Of a DNA stretch of 5,454 nucleotides, positions 1 to 5,272 are shown in pieces; positions within the stretch are counted from its first letter, which is position 1; each line of letters opens with the position of its first letter. The stretch covers positions 1 to 5,454 of the forward strand of contig JAKAWM010000217.1 of assembly GCA_021827285.1 (NCBI GenBank), read 5' to 3'. The translations under genes and the position numbers were made by a program. Origin of the DNA: Actinomycetes bacterium. Its GTDB lineage: Bacteria; Actinomycetota; Acidimicrobiia; Acidimicrobiales; Palsa-688. The notes under the pieces were generated by a model. That model had not been told where the DNA came from and did no database searches. It saw only the letters and a list, made by a program, of their open reading frames with translations.

Positions 1-776
1 AACGCCCGGAGCACCCCTATGGTCATGTAGTTGTTCCCCGACACGATGGCCGTAGGAGCACACTTATGGCCAAGAAGTTGTCCGACGGCGCGCTCAGCTG
101 GGCCGGCGGCGGACTTCCCGGAAACGATGAGACCTCGGTCTCGCCGCAACCCTGCTCGCTCGAGCCCCACTTCGTACCCGGCTATTCGCTCCTGAGTTGT
201 GGGGAGCCCCCGCAGCCCGCTCACAAGAGCGATCCGCGCATGCCCCAGCGCAGCGAGGTGCTCGACCAGGCCCGCCATTGCCTCGACGTTTTCCACCCCG
301 ACCTGGTCGAAGCGGTCGTCGAGGAAGCGGTCGATCAGCACCGTCGGCACTTGCTCGTCAAGAAGCTTGTCGAGGACGGTCCGCTTGTCGCCTACGACCG
401 GCGCCAGCACCATCCCGTCCACACGCCGGCTTAGCAACATATTGACAGCTTCCGCCTCCGACGCCACCTGGTCACGGCTGTCAGCCAGTACCGAACTGTA
501 CCCGTGCCTCCGTCCAGCGCGGTCTATAGCAGCCACGACAGGCACAAAAAAGCGGTTCGTAAGGGCCGACATCACGATCCCGATCAGGTGGGTATCCGAC
601 GTCACCAGCGAACGGGCCACCCGGTTGGGCAGGTACCCGGTCTCTTCGATGACCTCCAGTACTCGCTCCCTGGTCGCCGGGCTGACAGTGCGCGTCCCAT
701 TCACCACGTGCGACACTGTCGATACCGCGACCCCCGCGCGCTCGGCCACGTCGGCCATCGTGGCCGCGGATTTCAC
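1..776 (-). CDS. LacI-family transcriptional repressor (3' end cut off by the window edge)
   Basis: This is a cytoplasmic DNA-binding repressor, probably controlling the divergent sugar-transport operon and itself. Reading the minus strand from the GTG at 776 gives 258 codons, open to the left edge; full-length relatives are about 330-350 residues. Residues 6-27 form the LacI helix-turn-helix (TMADVAERAGVAVSTVSHVV then NG). The hinge helix is NRVARSLV (51-58), whose Leu in this family inserts into a central CpG of the operator. From about residue 64 a type-1 periplasmic-binding-like ligand domain begins (HLIGIVMSALTNRFFVPVV) and continues through VDGMVLAP and PTVLIDRF, as expected for a sugar-responsive regulator. 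Start choice: an in-frame stop lies at 810-808, and GTG (782), TTG (779) and GTG (776) sit side by side. I prefer 776 because a weak GGCGGG lies 7 nt upstream; ATG at 758 would cut into the helix-turn-helix region. The family is certain; the effector is unknown. Confidence 0.93.
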   Translation of the reverse strand, partial: MKSAATMADVAERAGVAVSTVSHVVNGTRTVSPATRERVLEVIEETGYLPNRVARSLVTSDTHLIGIVMSALTNRFFVPVVAAIDRAGRRHGYSSVLADSRDQVASEAEAVNMLLSRRVDGMVLAPVVGDKRTVLDKLLDEQVPTVLIDRFLDDRFDQVGVENVEAMAGLVEHLAALGHARIALVSGLRGLPTTQERIAGYEVGLERAGLRRDRGLIVSGKSAAGPAERAVGQLLGHKCAPTAIVSGNNYMTIGVLRA

Positions 777-817
777 CAACACGCCCGCCAGTTCCGTACC
801 AGCTCACGCATGGCCCG

Positions 818-846
818 ACGGTAGCACCGGGCAAGCGTTTGTACAA
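818..846 (-). promoter_or_regulatory. Candidate promoter of the LacI-family gene
   Basis: On the minus strand TTGTAC (846-841) and TACCGT (823-818) are 17 bp apart, mirroring the rightward promoter around the same operator. The start point would fall near 811, leaving a leader of about 35 nt before the GTG at 776. The -35 overlaps the dyad, which suggests autorepression. The match to consensus is partial. Confidence 0.4.
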
Positions 847-865
847 GCGCTTGCGCAAACGCTTT
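832..865. promoter_or_regulatory. Composite LacI-type operator: 32-bp dyad made of three 12-bp-spaced elements
   Basis: A dyad spans 833-864, with outer arms AAGCGTTTG and CAAACGCTT (perfect complements) around a perfect inner palindrome CAAGCGCTTG (844-853). Only the 2-bp joints (842-843 and 854-855) break the symmetry. It can also be read as three AAnCGnTT-like operator half-pairs with CG centres at 836/837, 848/849 and 860/861, exactly 12 bp apart. CG-centred palindromes of this type are typical LacI-family operators. The site lies 57 bp upstream of the repressor start and overlaps the -35 hexamers of candidate promoters on both strands, so one bound complex could repress both directions. 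Binding by the adjacent repressor is inferred from position and motif. Confidence 0.8.
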
Positions 866-879
866 CCACCCGCTACCAT
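851..879 (+). promoter_or_regulatory. Candidate promoter of the transport operon
   Basis: The hexamers are TTGCGC (851-856) and TACCAT (874-879), separated by 17 bp. The -35 keeps the TTG and the -10 fits the TAnnnT pattern. The -35 lies inside the operator dyad, so a bound repressor would block polymerase. Transcription would start near 886, giving a leader of about 320 nt before the receptor gene. The hexamers are imperfect and the call depends on their spacing and overlap with the operator. Confidence 0.45.
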
Positions 880-969
880 GTCTCGGGTCCACATAGGTAC
901 GGCACGTCAGGGGGCAACAACGAGCAACTGGGGGCAGTAGCGTACGAATCTCTCGAGCCATCCTCGCCG

Positions 970-983
970 GGCTCGGCCGAGCC
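970..983. repeat. 14-bp perfect palindrome in the leader
   Basis: GGCTCGGCCGAGCC is self-complementary over 14 bp. As RNA it could fold into a short GC-rich hairpin. As DNA it is a symmetric site without the A/T-flanked CG centre of the LacI-type operator. In GC-rich DNA such a palindrome may have no function. Confidence 0.35.
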
Positions 984-1014
984 TGACACCAGAGGGCGCC
1001 TGCTCGCACCCGAG

Positions 1015-1035
1015 GGTCCCGGGCTCACCCGGACC
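1015..1035 (+). other. Bulged GC-rich hairpin in the leader
   Basis: GGTCCCGGG (1015-1023) pairs with CCCGGACC (1028-1035) across the loop CTCA, giving eight base pairs with one bulged C. It lies 19 nt upstream of the stronger 1055-1080 stem-loop and may form with it a structured leader element. No U-tract follows, so it is unlikely to be a terminator by itself. Confidence 0.4.
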
Positions 1036-1054
1036 ACGGGCGCTAGGCAGGAGA

Positions 1055-1080
1055 GAAAGGGCATCGCAAGATGCCCTTTC
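1055..1080 (+). terminator. Perfect 11-bp stem with GCAA tetraloop (attenuator, terminator or stability hairpin)
   Basis: GAAAGGGCATC (1055-1065) and GATGCCCTTTC (1070-1080) are exact reverse complements around the loop GCAA, a GNRA tetraloop that strongly stabilises RNA hairpins. The following AGGTTCATTTC is only moderately T-rich, so a classical intrinsic terminator is not clearly shown, although GC-rich Gram-positive bacteria often lack clean U-tracts. The hairpin lies about 170 nt after the predicted start and 125 nt before the receptor start codon. It could end a short leader RNA, attenuate the operon, or block 5' decay. The structure is certain at sequence level; the role is not. Confidence 0.5.
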
Positions 1081-1126
1081 AGGTTCATTTCATCGGCACA
1101 ATCCCTAGCCGCACACGTAGTCCCCC

Positions 1127-1155
1127 TTGACCGGCAACCACAACCAACGTAACAG
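1127..1155 (+). promoter_or_regulatory. Possible second promoter close to the receptor gene
   Basis: TTGACC (1127-1132) matches five of six -35 consensus positions and is 17 bp from TAACAG (1150-1155), a weak -10 lacking the final T. It would start transcription near 1162, leaving a leader of about 40 nt and bypassing the structured region. It lies about 260 bp from the operator dyad, so it would not be directly controlled by it. The call is weak. Confidence 0.2.
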
Positions 1156-1189
1156 CACGACCGACCCGACGTCATGCTCACAACCCAAT

Positions 1190-1200
1190 AGGAAGGAAAG
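1190..1200 (+). promoter_or_regulatory. Ribosome-binding site that sets the receptor start
   Basis: The purine run AGGAAGGAAAG ends 4 nt before the TTG at 1205, with its GGAAGG core 8 nt away. The in-frame TTG at 1127 follows a C-run with no such site, which is why 1205 is chosen. Confidence 0.75.
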
Positions 1201-1204
1201 TACC

Positions 1205-2245
1205 TTGACCTCGAGCGTTACTAGGAAAGCTAATAGCCCTGATAACCTACCATCCGAGCAACTGCGTACAACGCCAGCACGCCAATACCGACGCTGGGCA
1301 CGACTCTCGACGGCGGCCGTCAGTGCGGTTGCCCTTGCTGGTGTGGCCACCACGCCCGCGGCCGCTGCGCCCGCCAAGCCCGTGATCGGTATGGCGCTCA
1401 TGACGCTTACCAACCCCTACTTCGGCTTGATGGGCAAGACGTGTGAAACCTACGCACAGAGACTTGGCATGGTTTGCCATGTCGAGGGCGCCAACCTCGA
1501 CCAGGCCACGCAGTTGTCACAGGTCGATGGCTTCATCCAGCAGCACGTCTCGGCTCTCATGATCGCTCCGCCCGACGCCAAAGCGGCGGTGCCGGAGGTT
1601 CTCGCGGCCAACAAGGCCCACATCCCCGTCTTCACCATTGACACCAACGTCGTCGGCTACCAGAAGGCCGGTGGCCACGTTGTCGAGTTCGTACAGACGA
1701 ACAACTACCACGGTGGCGTCATAGTCGGCCAAGAAATAGCTCAGTACCTCCATGGCCATGGCACCGTCGCTATAGACGACTATCCCCTCGCCACATCGGT
1801 CCTCAACCGGGATGCCGGTGTCAAGGCGGTCTTCAAGAAGTACCCCGGCATCAAAATCGTTGCTGACGCCAATGGCGGAGGCAACACGACGCAGGGTCTG
1901 ACCGCCGCGTCTGCCATGCTAGAGGCACACCCGAATGTCAACGTCATTTACGACATCAACTGCCCCTCAGGCTTGGGTGCTCTCGACGCCATCAAGGCCG
2001 CGCACGACGTGGGCAAGGTTGCGGTCATAGGGTTCGCGGGAGCCAAGCAATGCGTCCAGGACGTCCAGAACAACTCCATCTTCAAGGCCGGGGTCATGCA
2101 GGAACCGCGCCTCGAGACAACTATCGAACTAGCGAACGTCAAGAAGTACCTATCCAGGAAGAAGGTCCCTTCTCTCGTCCTGACCCCGGCGATCGAAATC
2201 ACCAAGCAGGACGCTTCGAAATACATCTCTGTCGCTTACCCGTGA
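1205..2245 (+). CDS. Secreted sugar-binding protein of a CUT2-type ABC importer (Peripla_BP_4-like)
   Basis: This extracytoplasmic receptor of 346 residues delivers a carbohydrate to the permease. After a polar N-region of about 28 residues comes QYRRWARLSTAAVSAVALAG, a twin-arginine followed by a hydrophobic stretch, then TTPAAAAPA, a likely signal-peptidase I site near residues 52-57. The twin Arg resembles a Tat signal but lacks the usual Phe/Leu. The mature part has the RbsB-like fold markers: KPVIGMALMTLTNPYF (58-73), VSALMIAPPD (115-124), IPVFTIDTNV (140-149), NRDAGVKAVF (201-210), LGALDAIKAA (257-266), and KAGVMQEP (294-301). Odd points: there is no lipobox Cys, the usual GFDG motif reads GFAG (276-279), and four mature cysteines (80, 91, 253, 283) lie two per lobe. 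An in-frame TTG at 1127 would add 26 residues with no ribosome-binding site. It heads the operon; ligand unknown. Confidence 0.92.
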   Translation: MTSSVTRKANSPDNLPSEQLRTTPARQYRRWARLSTAAVSAVALAGVATTPAAAAPAKPVIGMALMTLTNPYFGLMGKTCETYAQRLGMVCHVEGANLDQATQLSQVDGFIQQHVSALMIAPPDAKAAVPEVLAANKAHIPVFTIDTNVVGYQKAGGHVVEFVQTNNYHGGVIVGQEIAQYLHGHGTVAIDDYPLATSVLNRDAGVKAVFKKYPGIKIVADANGGGNTTQGLTAASAMLEAHPNVNVIYDINCPSGLGALDAIKAAHDVGKVAVIGFAGAKQCVQDVQNNSIFKAGVMQEPRLETTIELANVKKYLSRKKVPSLVLTPAIEITKQDASKYISVAYP

Positions 2246-2260
2246 CGGCCTAGCTGTCAG

Positions 2261-2309
2261 GTCACGGGCTGCACACCGGGACTCCCCGCGGGGAAGCGCA
2301 GCCCGTGGC
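2261..2309 (+). other. Two-tier inverted repeat between receptor and ATPase genes
   Basis: CACGGGCTGC (2263-2272) and GCAGCCCGTG (2298-2307) are exact complements. A G-T wobble and a G-C pair extend the stem to 12 bp (2261-2309). The enclosed loop contains a second hairpin, TCCC-CGCG-GGGA (2283-2294). No T-run follows. It starts 16 nt after the receptor stop. In binding-protein operons such structures commonly protect the upstream mRNA or cause partial termination, giving more receptor than membrane components. That role here is inferred. Confidence 0.55.
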
Positions 2310-2373
2310 AGGCAGCGGGAAATATTCTGCCCAAGTGGCCTTTGCCCGACGCTAGACCTCGCAGGAGGAAGAG

Positions 2374-4029
2374 GTGGTCATGAGTTCGACAGGAGGATTG
2401 GCACCTACACCAGGTGGTGGAAGCGCGAGTAGGGGCATTCAGTCACCGCTTGTCGAGGCACGCAGCGTCACCAAACGATACGGAGAAATGCTTGCGCTCA
2501 AAGACGTCTCCCTCAAGGTGCAACCGGGCGAAATCTTGGGCCTGATGGGCCACAACGGCGCCGGCAAATCGACGCTAATAAAGATACTGACCGGTGCCGA
2601 GCAACCTACCGCCGGCCAGCTGATGGCAGGTGGTCAGCCGGTGCAGTTCCGGAGCGTGGCAGACGCTCGTAGCCTCGGCGTCGTTGCCGTGTACCAGGAG
2701 CTCCGGATAATCGGTACGGTAAGCGTCGCAGAAAACTTGAGCTATCCTGTCCTGCCTCAGCGCTTCGGCTTTATAGACCGCAAACAGCTGAGGCAGGACG
2801 CTCTTCGGACACTGTCCGGCCGGGGCATCGACATTGACCCTATGCTGCCCGCGAGCCAACTTTCCCAGGCGGAGCGCCAGTTGGTGGAGATTGCTGCCGT
2901 CCTATCCTCGGGCGCGAAGGTTGTCCTGCTCGATGAGCCGACTTCTTCTCTCGATGTCGAACAAATAGAGCGCGTGTTCAACCTTATGCATAGGGCGACC
3001 GCCGAAGGAGTCAGCTTTGTGCTCGTCACCCACAAGGTCCGCGAAGTACTGGACTGTGCCGACCGGATCGTCGTACTCCGCGACGGCCACGTCGTGGCAC
3101 AGGGCGCTCGTAGCGAGTTCGACCACGAGCGCCTGGTCGCGGAACTGACGGGTAGCAGCGGTGACGCGGAGCGAAGCAGGGGCCGTGCCCAAGAAGTGGT
3201 ACCGGGTGCCCCGCCACCGCAGGATGCGAAGGTGCCAACGGGGACCGAGGTAACAAGGCAACACGCAAGCGCAAAAACCGCGCCGGTACCGGCTCTTCGG
3301 GTCACGGGCCTGGTCGCCGGCGGTGTCAGTCATGGCGACCTGGAGGTCGACTTCGGTGAGGTCGTCGGCCTCTACGGCGTGTTGGGTGCCGGGCGGACGG
3401 CGTTCCTGCGGGCCCTGCATGGCCTGAACCCAGTGCACGGTGGCCAGGTTGTGCTCGACGGCGCGCCGTTCAGGCCTAAGGACCCCGCTGACTCGCTCGA
3501 GCACGGCCTTTACTTGCTCTCAGAGAGCAGGAAGGTGGACGGCATCATTCCTTCGATGAGCGTCAGGAACAACCAGGTCGTCGCGGCACTGCGCTCATTC
3601 AGGCACTACTTCGGCCTCGTGGACAGGACCCGGGTGACGGCGGAGACCGACAGCGAAGTCGAACGCCTCGACATCCGCGGTGACCCCGACAGGTCCGTAG
3701 GGTCGCTCAGCGGGGGGAACCAGCAAAAGGTCCTCTTCAGCCGCCTGCATATGGCCGGGGCACGAGTGCTCCTGCTCGACGAGCCCACCCGGGGTGTGGA
3801 CGTGGGCGCCAAGCGCCGCATCTACCAGGTCATACGGGACGAGGCGCGAGAAGGCAAGGCGGTGATCGTCTCGTCCTCGGAAGCCGAGGAGATCTGTGAG
3901 CTCTGCTCACGCTGCTATGTAGTAAGGAAGGGCAGGCTCGGCGACGTTGTGCTGTCCGGCGACGCGTTGACGCCCGATGCACTGCGCCTGGTGGCGGTCA
4001 GTGCCGAGGAGGAGGTAGCGCTGAAATGA
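2374..4029 (+). CDS. Sugar ABC transporter ATP-binding protein with two ATPase domains (RbsA/XylG/MglA type)
   Basis: This 551-residue cytoplasmic ATPase powers sugar import. Domain 1 (about 26-260) has Walker A GHNGAGKST (59-67), Q-loop Gln108, signature LSQAERQ (163-169), Walker B VVLLDEPTSSLD (183-194) and H-loop His220. Domain 2 (about 306-545) has a degenerate Walker A, GVLGAGRTA (335-343), with Arg replacing the Lys, a canonical signature LSGGNQQ (445-451), Walker B VLLLDEPTRGVD (465-476), and Ser where the H-loop His would be (VIVSSSEAEEI). This asymmetry, with one degenerate ATPase site, is usual for CUT2 ATPases. Family members are about 500 residues; the extra length is a Gly/Ser/Pro-rich N-terminus (about 1-24) and a Pro/Ala/Gln-rich linker (about 261-307). 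The start is GTG with AGGAGG 5 nt upstream; ATG at 2380 is equally credible. The stop overlaps the permease start. Confidence 0.95.
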   Translation: MVMSSTGGLAPTPGGGSASRGIQSPLVEARSVTKRYGEMLALKDVSLKVQPGEILGLMGHNGAGKSTLIKILTGAEQPTAGQLMAGGQPVQFRSVADARSLGVVAVYQELRIIGTVSVAENLSYPVLPQRFGFIDRKQLRQDALRTLSGRGIDIDPMLPASQLSQAERQLVEIAAVLSSGAKVVLLDEPTSSLDVEQIERVFNLMHRATAEGVSFVLVTHKVREVLDCADRIVVLRDGHVVAQGARSEFDHERLVAELTGSSGDAERSRGRAQEVVPGAPPPQDAKVPTGTEVTRQHASAKTAPVPALRVTGLVAGGVSHGDLEVDFGEVVGLYGVLGAGRTAFLRALHGLNPVHGGQVVLDGAPFRPKDPADSLEHGLYLLSESRKVDGIIPSMSVRNNQVVAALRSFRHYFGLVDRTRVTAETDSEVERLDIRGDPDRSVGSLSGGNQQKVLFSRLHMAGARVLLLDEPTRGVDVGAKRRIYQVIRDEAREGKAVIVSSSEAEEICELCSRCYVVRKGRLGDVVLSGDALTPDALRLVAVSAEEEVALK

Positions 4030-5144
4030 AGCCACAGAAAACCCGAAGGGTGCCCCGGGAAGCCGGGATCCTCGCGGTCTGGGTCGTGATAATGATCATA
4101 TTCTCGTCTCTGTCCGGCCACTTTTTCACTGAGTCGGACGTGTTGAACCTGTTCTTGAACGCGGCTGTCATCATATTGCTGTCGCTGGGCGAGGCCTTCG
4201 TCCTCCTGATCGCCGAGATCGACCTGTCGGTCGGCTCGGTCCTGGCACTGAGCGGTGTCGGGATGGCGGAGGCTTTCAACCACGGCTTCACGGCGCCGGG
4301 TGCGATATTCGTTGCGATCGCCCTCGGGGGCTTGGTGGGCCTCTTCAATGGGGTGATCGTCGCCTACACGAGGATACCGTCCTTCATAGTCACGTTCGCG
4401 TCACTCGGAGTCGCCTCGTCCATACCTCTCGTGATCACACAGGCTGTGCCTATCTACATAAGCGCCCCGTCTTTCAGCTTCATCGGGCAGGACACGATCG
4501 GCCCGGTGCCGTTGCCCTTAGTGTTCGTCGCCGTGGTGTTCCTGGTGCTGGCCCTGGTGCTGGCCCGTACCGTGTTCGGGTCGCGGGTGTACGCAGTTGG
4601 CGGGAACCGTGAAGCAGCGCGACTGAGCGGCCTGCGGATCCGACGAGTAGTAATATGGTGTTTCCTCCTCAGCGGGTTGGTCGCGGGATTTGCGGGGGCC
4701 ATTGAGGCTGGCCGGTTGAGCTCGGGGTACCCAACAGCTGGTTCGACAACTGAGTTGTTCGACGCCATTGCTGGTGCGGTGGTCGGGGGGGTGAGCCTTT
4801 TCGGGGGCGTGGGGACCATCCTCGGAGCCCTCATCGGTGCTGTGATCGTCGGCACGCTCCAACAGGGCTTGGACGTGCTCAACGTGAGCACGTACTGGCA
4901 GCCGCTCGTGGTCGGGGTCGTCATCCTTGTCGGCGTGGCTATAGACAGCGTGCTGCGCGGCGGCGGCCTGGCCGGCGTGGGGGACCTCTTCAGAGGCTGG
5001 GTCGCCCTCGGCAAGGGTGGAGCGAGCTCGTCCGGCCGGGGAGGGATCGCGGTCCTGGCTCCCTCCAAGGCCGGCCTGGACGGTCTTGCCGGCCAATCTG
5101 GGCCTGTCAGCACCGGGCAGCAGCCCGCTAAGGTGACCGATTAG
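4026..5144 (+). CDS. Sugar ABC transporter permease (BPD_transp_2, RbsC/XylH type)
   Basis: This 372-residue integral membrane protein would form the import channel. Hydrophobic segments begin at about residue 14 (ILAVWVVIMIIF) and continue to about 307. Family motifs are seen: GEAFVLLIAEIDLSVGS (55-71), GLFNGVIVAYTRIPSFIVTF (105-124), the cytoplasmic loop AVGGNREAARLSGLRIRRV that contacts the ATPase, and the C-terminal block DAIAGAVVGGVSLFGGVG followed by GTLQQGLDVL. The common GGIDLS motif reads AEIDLS here, and Glu at that position also occurs in xylose-type permeases as I recall them. The last 62 residues (about 311-372) form a Gly/Ser/Ala/Pro-rich hydrophilic tail not typical of the family. 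The ATG overlaps the ATPase stop (ATGA), with AGGAGGAGG 10 nt upstream, indicating translational coupling. The substrate cannot be assigned. Confidence 0.94.
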   Translation: MKPQKTRRVPREAGILAVWVVIMIIFSSLSGHFFTESDVLNLFLNAAVIILLSLGEAFVLLIAEIDLSVGSVLALSGVGMAEAFNHGFTAPGAIFVAIALGGLVGLFNGVIVAYTRIPSFIVTFASLGVASSIPLVITQAVPIYISAPSFSFIGQDTIGPVPLPLVFVAVVFLVLALVLARTVFGSRVYAVGGNREAARLSGLRIRRVVIWCFLLSGLVAGFAGAIEAGRLSSGYPTAGSTTELFDAIAGAVVGGVSLFGGVGTILGALIGAVIVGTLQQGLDVLNVSTYWQPLVVGVVILVGVAIDSVLRGGGLAGVGDLFRGWVALGKGGASSSGRGGIAVLAPSKAGLDGLAGQSGPVSTGQQPAKVTD

Positions 5145-5228
5145 GAAAGAACGTCCCGTGGCAAAACCGGGCTCGTAGCAGCCCTCGGCAGACGAAGGAA
5201 TGAGAGGCGCGAGCCACAGGCCAGCGCG

Positions 5229-5243
5229 GTGCCCAGTGGGCAC
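5229..5243 (+). other. Short hairpin between permease and kinase genes
   Basis: GTGCCC and GGGCAC pair around the loop AGT within the 128-base gap between permease and kinase. A weaker repeat, GGGCT (5169-5173) with AGCCC (5180-5184), lies upstream. Neither is followed by a T-run, so read-through into the kinase is expected. I see no promoter or gene that I can support in this gap. Confidence 0.3.
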
Positions 5244-5272
5244 GTCTGAAGAGGGAAAGGGCTAGGAAGGGA

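Larger units (their letters stand above)
886..1204 (+). other. Long non-coding leader upstream of the receptor gene
   Basis: About 320 bases lie between the candidate promoter and the receptor start without a convincing gene. The left part (about 960-1080) is rich in inverted repeats: a palindrome at 970-983, a bulged hairpin at 1015-1035 and a strong stem-loop at 1055-1080. The right part (about 1133-1190) is C/A-rich with few Gs and looks unstructured, which would keep the ribosome-binding site open. I recognise no riboswitch class. The layout fits a regulatory or processed 5' leader, or a short RNA ended by the 1055-1080 hairpin, but its function is unknown. Confidence 0.4.

Noticed and set aside
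481..894. 137-codon leftward open frame overlapping the start of the regulator
   Set aside because: It is in a different frame from the LacI-family protein over the same bases, and its product shows only Arg/Gly-rich out-of-frame sequence.
878..940. 20-codon open frame starting ATG at 878 in the leader
   Set aside because: Its ATG lies within the proposed -10 hexamer, so that promoter's transcript would not include it. It has no convincing ribosome-binding site and no run of regulatory codons typical of leader peptides.
199..1152. 317-codon rightward open frame across the regulator and the intergenic region
   Set aside because: It is antisense to the clear LacI-family gene, its translation is Ser/Thr/Arg-rich with no family motif, and it runs through the operator and hairpins. 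It is a GC-bias shadow.
1127..1204. Upstream TTG start for the receptor, adding 26 residues
   Set aside because: No ribosome-binding site precedes it and the extra residues are polar and unlike a signal peptide. The TTG at 1205 has a strong purine-rich site at the right distance.
3360..3420. Degenerate Walker A in the second ATPase domain as a sign of inactivation
   Set aside because: Arg in place of Lys in GAGRT is the normal state of the second domain in RbsA/XylG/MglA-type ATPases.
4454..5243. Leftward open frames of 219 and 241 codons opposite the permease
   Set aside because: They lie antisense to a permease with clear family motifs; their Pro/Arg/Thr-rich translations are typical antisense products of GC-rich membrane genes.
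5200..5265. 21-codon open frame between permease and kinase
   Set aside because: The purine run abuts the ATG with no spacer, the peptide resembles nothing known to me, and it ends inside the kinase ribosome-binding site. Chance is the simplest explanation.
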